Assembly: GCA_017591395.1 (NCBI GenBank)
Contig: WEDG01002526.1
Location: forward strand, 1-64,000
Source of the DNA: Schistocephalus solidus
Taxonomy: Eukaryota > Platyhelminthes > Cestoda > Diphyllobothriidea > Diphyllobothriidae
Direction of reading: 5' to 3'
Length of the DNA stretch: 64,000 nt
The notes under the pieces are model-generated. The model was not told the origin of the DNA and made no database searches. It saw nothing but the letters and a program-made list of their open reading frames with translations. A program made the position numbers and the translations under genes. Below, in pieces: positions 24,030-32,000 of the stretch (position 1 is the first letter of the stretch; each line of letters starts with the position of its first letter).

Positions 24030-25996
24030 TGTGTGGCTCACCGATCTGCTTAAGGAACATTTATGTTCCGTTGTGCCCTGGAACTCAGACTAGAGTACTC
24101 ACAGGCAGTCGCATAGCGTGGAACCGACAAAAACAAGTGAGACCGGAATGGCCATTTCTGGCTTATAAGCCGTCATCAGCCAGTTATACCCAATCCCAAG
24201 TGTGGCACACCTGGGATTCGAACCCGTAACCTTTGGTAATTGAGTTCGAATCCCAGGTGTGCACACTTGGGATTGGGTATGACTGACTGATGACGCTAAT
24301 AAGCCAGAAATGACGATTTCGTTCTCCCTTGTCTTCGTCGGTTCCACTTTCTCAACATATGCCATGCGTCGCTTTCCGACCTCCTGTGAGGGCTCTAAAG
24401 TGTGCTCCAGAGCACAGCGGAACATACATGTTCCTTAAGCAGATCGGTGAGCTGCACACTATCTTCATATTCCCGATCGCAACCGCCAAAACAACGGGCA
24501 CGTGGCTCAATGGTTGAGCGTTCGACTCAATAACCATATCTCGCGGATTCGAATCCCAGTCGGTACACACTTGGATTTGGTTTGAATGGCTGATGACGGC
24601 TTATAAGTCGGAAACAACCATTCCGGTCTCCCTTGTCTTTGTCGGTTCCACTTTCTCAACTTATGCTACACGTCGCTATGCCACCGCATGCGGGGGCTCT
24701 ACATTGAGCTCCAGGGCACATCGGAACATAAGTGTTTTTTAAGCAGATCGGTGAACAAAGCACTGTCTTATGTGTATCATTATATATCGCGTTCATCATC
24801 TCCCGAAGAAGATGAAGAAGATGAGAGGGCGAGCTCATAGATTACAGTGCATTTGTGTTGACATTTTGTAAGCCTTCCCTCTTCCATAATAACAGTATCG
24901 TGGTTGCTGCTCCTGGTGGTCTTGAGTTAGTAAGTTTTCCGCTTGCCTTCTTTTATAGTCGTGATGAGTGCGTGAACTTTAACAGACCGGTTCGCTGCTG
25001 ATTAGCTTAGACCTCCCCGAGGTTGAACGTTTGTGGGCTCGCGTAACTGCTGTCCCCGTTGGAGCCGTCTTAGGTTTAAGGAAGTCAGCGTGCCTGTTTG
25101 CCTCTCCCACGTCAATCAGCGGACTTATCAGTCGTTGCTGCCCTCGTTAGTTGTTCTGCGTTTTGCAGGCGCATCGGTGAGGCAGTTTTAATTTGGTCAT
25201 GTGACTTCCGGCCGCCATCCATATTTTCCGTAAGCGTCGGCTCTCGGTTTCGCGTGCTCGTTTGCCCTATTGGCCCTGGCCGAATTGATCTGAGCCTTGT
25301 AAGAAGCGCCTGGTAGGCGGAATGTAGGTCTATAGCTCGGTTGAGTGTGCCAGTCAAGGACCAACTCTGGCAGTCGAGCGCCAATCCAGCCGTCTTCTCA
25401 TTGGCTCGGCCAATCACCCTCATTTTCTCAAAGGTTAAATCATGGTTCAGCTGTTGTTCGTAACCATAGACCAAAGACAGCTTGTCTTTGTGGTTGATTA
25501 CAAGTTGGTGTTCTTGCAATCTTGCCCGTTTCATCAATATATCTCGCATCACAATCTTGGAATGGTATGCTTTATACCACTGTTCGTTGTTTTGTTACCG
25601 GTAGAGGGTCTTTGGGCTTCATGACTAGCTGTCTTGTGGTGCATTCTGGTTTATGAGCCACGCCAGTCCCAAAAGGTTTAAGGATTCTCGCCGTCGCCTC
25701 TGAAACGTTCCTCGCGTAGGGGAGGTCTAAGGTAGTCAGCAGGGAACGGGTGAAATCAAAGTTCACGCGTCCACCGCCGCTATAATACGAGGCAAGCGGG
25801 AAGACTTACTAACTCAAGATCACCAGGAGCAGCAACCCCGATACTCCGATGATATAAGCGAGAAGCCTTTCGAAACGTCAATACAAATACATGCGGTCCA
25901 TGAACTCACCCTCTCTTCTTCGTCTTTTTCGGGAGATGATGAACGCGATAATTACTCGAGAACTCGAATCTTTACGCACATTAATATATATATATA

Positions 25997-26060
<64 letters not shown>

Positions 26061-29000
26061 TAGTGAAAAGAAGGCATCCCAAGAAATAAATTTGAAATTG
26101 AATAAGTTCTATGGGAAATGGAGCTTTATTGTGTAAATTTTCAACACCGGTTCTCCGGGTCGTCGTCAGACGCAGGCGGGTAGCAAATGTGGCAAAAACA
26201 GTTGACATCGTAATCACGCGAAAAAATCGATACTGGCGTGAACATTGGCACCAGTGAGCCGCCGCCGTGTGTATCAGCCTGTCCTGATTGGTTCTCGTTT
26301 CTTCCATTTCTCCTTGAGATGTCTGTACGTCGCATCCAACTCGATATGTCTGTTGATGCATGACTCATCTGAATGCATCGCCTCGAGGAACTCTCGACCT
26401 TTCTTGGAGGAACAGGCAGCGACAATCCGAGTTTTATCCCAAGCGAAGGTGTGCCCGGTGTCTAGAGTATGCATAGCTGTTTTGGGACAGATAGTCCCGC
26501 CTCTTTACTGCCAACTGATGTTCATAGATGCGTGTAGAGGCGGATTTTGCCTGTCTGACCACAATACACGGCATCACATGCTTCACACGGGATCTTGTAG
26601 ATGACTTCTTTCTTATCCAAATAGTTGACCCTATCCTTAGGGTGGACAAGCTGGGTACGCAAAGTAGTTGTCGGTTTGTGCGCCACATGAATTTGGTGCT
26701 TCCTTAGGTGTCTTTCGACGAGTTCAGACACATTCTTGATGTAAGGGAAAGGGTTCGCCATGTATTTATTTTTGGCGCCTCGTTAGAACTACTTGGTTCC
26801 TTTTCTTTCGATTTCTGTCCTTTCAAGTATCGGCGTACAAAATCCTTAGGGTACCCGTTCTGCGAAAATAATTCACACAAGTAATGCAGTTCTATTCGAT
26901 AGCCTTCTTCATCGGAGCAATGTGTTTTTGCTCGACTGAGTAGACTGTTGACAGCACTCCGTTTGTGAGCGATAGGCTGATTGCTCTCATAAGGCAGAAT
27001 AACTTCGGCATAAGTTTCCTTGCGATAAACCGATGTGCGTAGTGTTCCGTCGGTCTTTCGTTGTACGAGAACATCCAGGAATGGGAGTTTATTGTCAACT
27101 TCCTTTTCGAGTGTGAATTGGATTCCTGGGATTGTGGAGTTGATGGTGTTATGGAGCATTTCCAGTTGGTCCTTTTTAACGACAACAAATGTGTCGTCTA
27201 CATAACGTAGCCATAGTTGAGGATTAACTAACGGAAGAGCCGTGGCCTCGAGTTTCTGCATTGCGATTTCGGCGAGAAAACCAGAGATGGGTGACCCCAT
27301 TGGAGCTCCTTTCAGTTGCTTATAGCATTTTCGGTCGAATGAAAAGTTAGTTTCTAAACATAGGTCCATGAGTTCGAGTACGGCCGCTGCTGTAACATCC
27401 GTATCGTGGGACGACAGAAGTTCCTTTGTGTATTGTTTTGCTAGTGTTAACGGTATAGACGTGAAGAGGGAAACAACATCGAAGGAGACCATTATTTCAT
27501 CTGTGGAGATTTTTGGTTCCTTTTTAATTTCTTTTAGAAACTCCGTTGAATTCTCAATTGAGGGTTTCACAATTCTTCGTAAAGCGGATGAAGCTTTTGG
27601 AATAACCACTTGGAAATTTTATAGTTGGGCGCGCCGATCAAGGACACTATAGGTCGCAGTGGAACTTCAGTTTTGTGGACTTTAGGCAGTCCATAAATCT
27701 TCGCAATGGTTGGTTCCGTTTGTCGCAGGGATTTAGCAATATTTCCTGACAGTTGCTTCTGCCCTGTGAGACGTTTAAACACTTTATCAATAGATGAATT
27801 CAGTGTCTTTGTAGGGTCCACAGAGAGTGGTTCGTAGGTGGATCCATCTTCTAACAATGACAGCATCTTCTCATTGTAGTCTGTTTTGTTCAAAACCGCA
27901 ATCGCGCCTCCTTTGTCCGCGGGGAGAATGATAATATCCTTGTCAGTTTTAAGACCCTTTAACGCTTTCATCTCTTCATGTGATAGTACTGAAAAATGTT
28001 TCCGGCCTTTTAAGGCTTGTATGGTACTATTTCGTATTGTAAACCGTTCATCTTCTGAGAGGTTCACAGTCGATATGATGGATTCCAAGCTTGCAAGAAA
28101 CCCCAAATAGTTAGAGTCTGAAAGATTGTATTTCAGACCTTTGGAAAGCACGTTCTCTTCCGTTGTCGTGAGTATTCTCGATGACAGATTTACGACCTTC
28201 TTTGAACACTTCTGATTTGTGTCGGTTTTTTGTGAAATGTTCGACCATTTTCTGTCTAAAATATTCCGCTTCTTCTGTCGTTCGCGTTCTGAAGCACGAG
28301 CAATCGTGTCGTTTAGGGATTCAAATAATTGTGAAGGAAGCTGTTCTCGGCAACTCTCCATGTGCCGCTCCTTAGAAACTTGGAATTTTTGGAGTCGGAA
28401 ATGGGCATCAGTTATGAAAGCACCAAGCATGCTTCGCCCGTAACGGGTCGCAATTTGGTATCCCAGGGTAGACTTAACGGCAGGTTTCACGTGTACGGGA
28501 CTTCGGTAAAATCTGCTTCTTCCGACATCTGTGTAGAAATGCCAACTGTTCTCGCGTTAGACTTTCACGAATGGCACATTTTTCCCACCGTCTGGCGTGG
28601 AGCAAGACATTGCGGTCGTATATATATATATATATATATATATAGCTAATTAAAGCGAAAAAGCGGCACCACAGTGGTCAACAGAAGGGTGACGACGCTA
28701 TTGTAAGACCCAAGTGGACGGGCACTATAGGTTTTTGGCGAGGGTGGCGGCAGTGCGACACAAGAGGGACGAAGCGCACAGCTGGTATTCGAAGGCTGAA
28801 CACAAAGCATGACTCTCCTGACGACCTGAAACGTCAGACAAAACAATAAACCTTTCCCACTGAATTCCCTTCTTCTTCTTCTTCTTCTTCTTCTTCTTTA
28901 TTCTGATACCAAAGTAATTTAACTGCCGAGTAATCACTTCCAAGGCTCCACACATATAAGACAGGATATATAATTTTGCGCCACTGTTTCTCCTCTTTAT

Positions 29001-32000
29001 ATACCTAAGCCATACGCAAACTTTCTCCTCAGCGGCATGGGGGGCGTAGGCCGAACAAACCATGCCAGTGGTATACAACGTTAACCCTTCAGTAATTGAA
29101 TTCTTTTTCACGTGTTTTATAACGTTAACTAATATTTTCCTTGTGCCTGAGAATGGGCCGACCCTGCAGACTCTTCCACTCCCAAGTCCTCTCGGCATGT
29201 TACAGGGTCAGGTGGCTACGCGTGGCCTCGTGGAACATTCTACAAACTCTTTTTTTTCCTAGGCCAGGGGTTAAAAGTTGACTTCGCCGTCTTTGCTGCC
29301 TCCGCACCCTGACTCAGGCACTGTACCACCTCGTGGTTTGCGACGCTGAGCTCTCAAAACAGTCCTGTTGTGTCAGACCTAAAATCAAACGTCGGAGCAG
29401 TCACCGTGCCCAATATTATCTTCATTCGTCTTGACCTAGTCTTGCTATTAGAACACGTTGCGAGAGAGAGAGAGAGAGAAAGAGAGTTGCACCTTTTACG
29501 TGATGTCCCGCTCACCCGAAAGTCATCACTGCCTCATCGAAATAATATTAGTCCTGGCAGCGTGTCGATAAACGACCCATCATTGACGGAACCACATTTC
29601 TCTCCCCTCCTGATGGTTGGATGCTTTTGCTGTAAATCCTCCCACACGTGTTGCCATGTATTATTATTATTATTATTCCAGGGGCCTAACTGCTGCCTAT
29701 CTTTCTGTTTATAGATAATCAACACCCGTACACCATAATGGAGATGGGTGGGACACTGGATGTCTACTCACTGGTTGTCTCTGATAGAATGGCCATCTAC
29801 CATGTGAGCACCGACTTCTCTGTGCAGACACCCGAAGACTACATTGCTCTACCGCAGCCAGTGCGGTATGCCACGTGCGCAGTTGATCCCGTAAGTTGCC
29901 CTGCTCCCGCCTCTGCCCCGCCGCCTTTAGCATGGGTTCTTTGTCGAACTTCAGCTCACTGTCCTTTTCCTTCCCAGCTCTGTGTACTTTGGTTTTTCCT
30001 CACTGTCTGCCGCCCTTTAGATCTTAACTGAACGCTTTGCTATTTGTCGTTCAGTGTACAGGGGACATCTTGTTTCTTGCACAGCATTTTCCCCTGTCGG
30101 AAGTATATTGGTAATACGCAGCTGGTAAGCCTACCTTAAGTCCATCCGGGCCAAACTACTATTGAATTCAACGCTTTCTCGCCTGTATGGTACGTTGGGA
30201 ATAACCGAGTAAGCAAGGGAAGAACAGGGAGAAGGGCAGAATTTCAGTGGCTCTCCCATTCGTCCGATCACCCTCCCACCTGATAGCATTTAAAATCATA
30301 AGTTTTTCACCGTCCCCTTTTCTCCCATGCTGATGCCTCCTGCACTATTCTTCCCCGACCGAGAGCCTTTCCTTGGTCGGAGATGACTTCAGCCTGGCAA
30401 CCGCGTCTTTGGCTAATTAATGCTGACCTTACTGACTCTCGTCTCTTGTTCGCACAACTGGGTTGTTCCAACACGGGTTTTCGGCTTACAAATCTCCACT
30501 CTACCCTTAGCCCATGATTAATTTAATCGGTCTCTTCCCCTCCTCTCTCCTCCTCCTCCTCTCTCCTCCTCCTCTCTCCTCCTCCCTCCTCCTCCTCTCT
30601 CTCCTCCTCCTCCTCCTCCTCTCTCCTCCTCCCTCTCCTCCTCCTCTCCTCCTCCTCTCTCCTCCTCTCCTCCTCCTCCTCCCTCCTCCTCCTCTCTCCT
30701 CCCTCCTCTCTCCTCCTCCTCCTCCCTCCTCCTCCTCCTCCTCCTCTCCCTCCTCCTCTCTCCCTCCTCCTCTCTCCTCCTCCTCTCTCCTCCTCCTCCT
30801 CCCTCCTCCTCCTCCTCTCCTCCTCCTCTCTCCCTCCTCCCTCTCCTCCCTCCTCCTCTCCTCCTCCTCTCTCCTCCTCCTCTCTCCTCCTCCTCTCTCC
30901 TCCTCTCTCCCTCCTCCTCTCTCCTCCTCATCTCTCATCCTCCTCCTCCTCTCTCCTCCTTCTCTCCTCCTCCTCCTCCCTCCTCCTCTCTCCTCCTCCC
31001 TCTCTCCTCCTCCTCCTCCTCCTCTCTCCTCCTCCTCCTCTTCCGCCAGCAACTAGCTTCTGTTTAGTATATTGTAATTTCAATTGGCAGCCGAGTCGAC
31101 TGGTCTATATCTTCTGGGAGTTGACTGGAGAACTTTCAGTGTTGGACTTCTACCGACAGTCGATGCGGTCCCTCAAACCCTTGTCAAGTCTCCCACAGGC
31201 AGCTGGAGCGCGAGTGCACTGTGGTTGTGCCTGGGTAAACCATCGTCTCTACGTCTGCGGTGGTTTTCGCCGCTTTGTGGGTGCGGACAGGCGTCCGACT
31301 GCAGCTCGGGACGACTTACATTGCTACGATCCTCTTACAGATACCTGGTACGATACCCTGTCCTTATCTCCCCTCTCCCTAGTCTTTTACATCTATCAAA
31401 GCTAGCACTCAGCATGACATTGAAGTCCCGCCATATTGCCGGTTACAGGCTGATTTCCAAAACTGGTCTAAAAATATCCTGCAGAAAAGTTCTGTCCGAA
31501 ATCGGAAAGTAAATAGATAATCCAATTGTAGTAGCGATTGATATAAAAAAGCTAGAGAATGCTCCACAAAAGCCAAACCTTGCAGTAGCGCACTCGATTC
31601 ACCTGCATTGTACTCTAGCAAGCCACCGATTTGTGCGCGTGCGTGTCGGCGGTCGCACGTTTCCACCGTCCTTATCGGTGCTCAATTTCTGCACGCTCGC
31701 TGATTGGTCAATTTAATGGTCGAAATTCAAGTAGCTGAGGCTCCGGCTCGACCTCCTGCTGCACTCATCACCACTCTTGTCTCCTCAGCTTTCACCAAGG
31801 GACGTCCACTCAGGTTTGGAATTACACCGGAGTATGGGCTTCGAGCAACCTTTTCCTTTGAAGTTCTCTAAATTAAAAAAACGCCGAGTATTAGCAACTC
31901 CCTCGCTTATTGTTCGACTACAAAAAGGTTCACTTGTTATTGCACTCACACAATCTGTGATAATGGTATCCCGTGCAACTTCAAAACTCAGACTACTAAA

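Larger units (their letters stand above)
24778..25953 (-). mobile_element. Penelope-like element copy 2: 3' fragment between inverted repeats
   Basis: The body encodes a decayed PLE C-terminal region on the minus strand and is bounded by inverted copies of a terminal sequence of about 250 bp. PLEs are known to carry terminal repeats in direct or inverted orientation. The RT domain is absent, so this is a 3' fragment. It lies in intron 6. Confidence 0.75.
26059..28618 (-). mobile_element. Penelope-like element copy 1, near full-length
   Basis: A roughly 2.56-kb minus-strand element bounded by TA microsatellites at both ends. It encodes an N-terminal region, a PLE reverse transcriptase and a GIY-YIG endonuclease in the canonical order. 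AATAAA and a hammerhead-like core lie just beyond the coding part. At least three frameshifts make it non-functional, but its domains are well preserved, so insertion was relatively recent. Antisense to the Kelch gene in intron 6. Confidence 0.92.

Noticed and set aside
30507..31056. 180-codon open frames rich in Ser/Leu/Pro (+) and Gly/Glu/Arg (-)
   Set aside because: Pure composition effect of the polypyrimidine tract: no stops are possible, and there are no motifs or plausible splice context for a coding exon.
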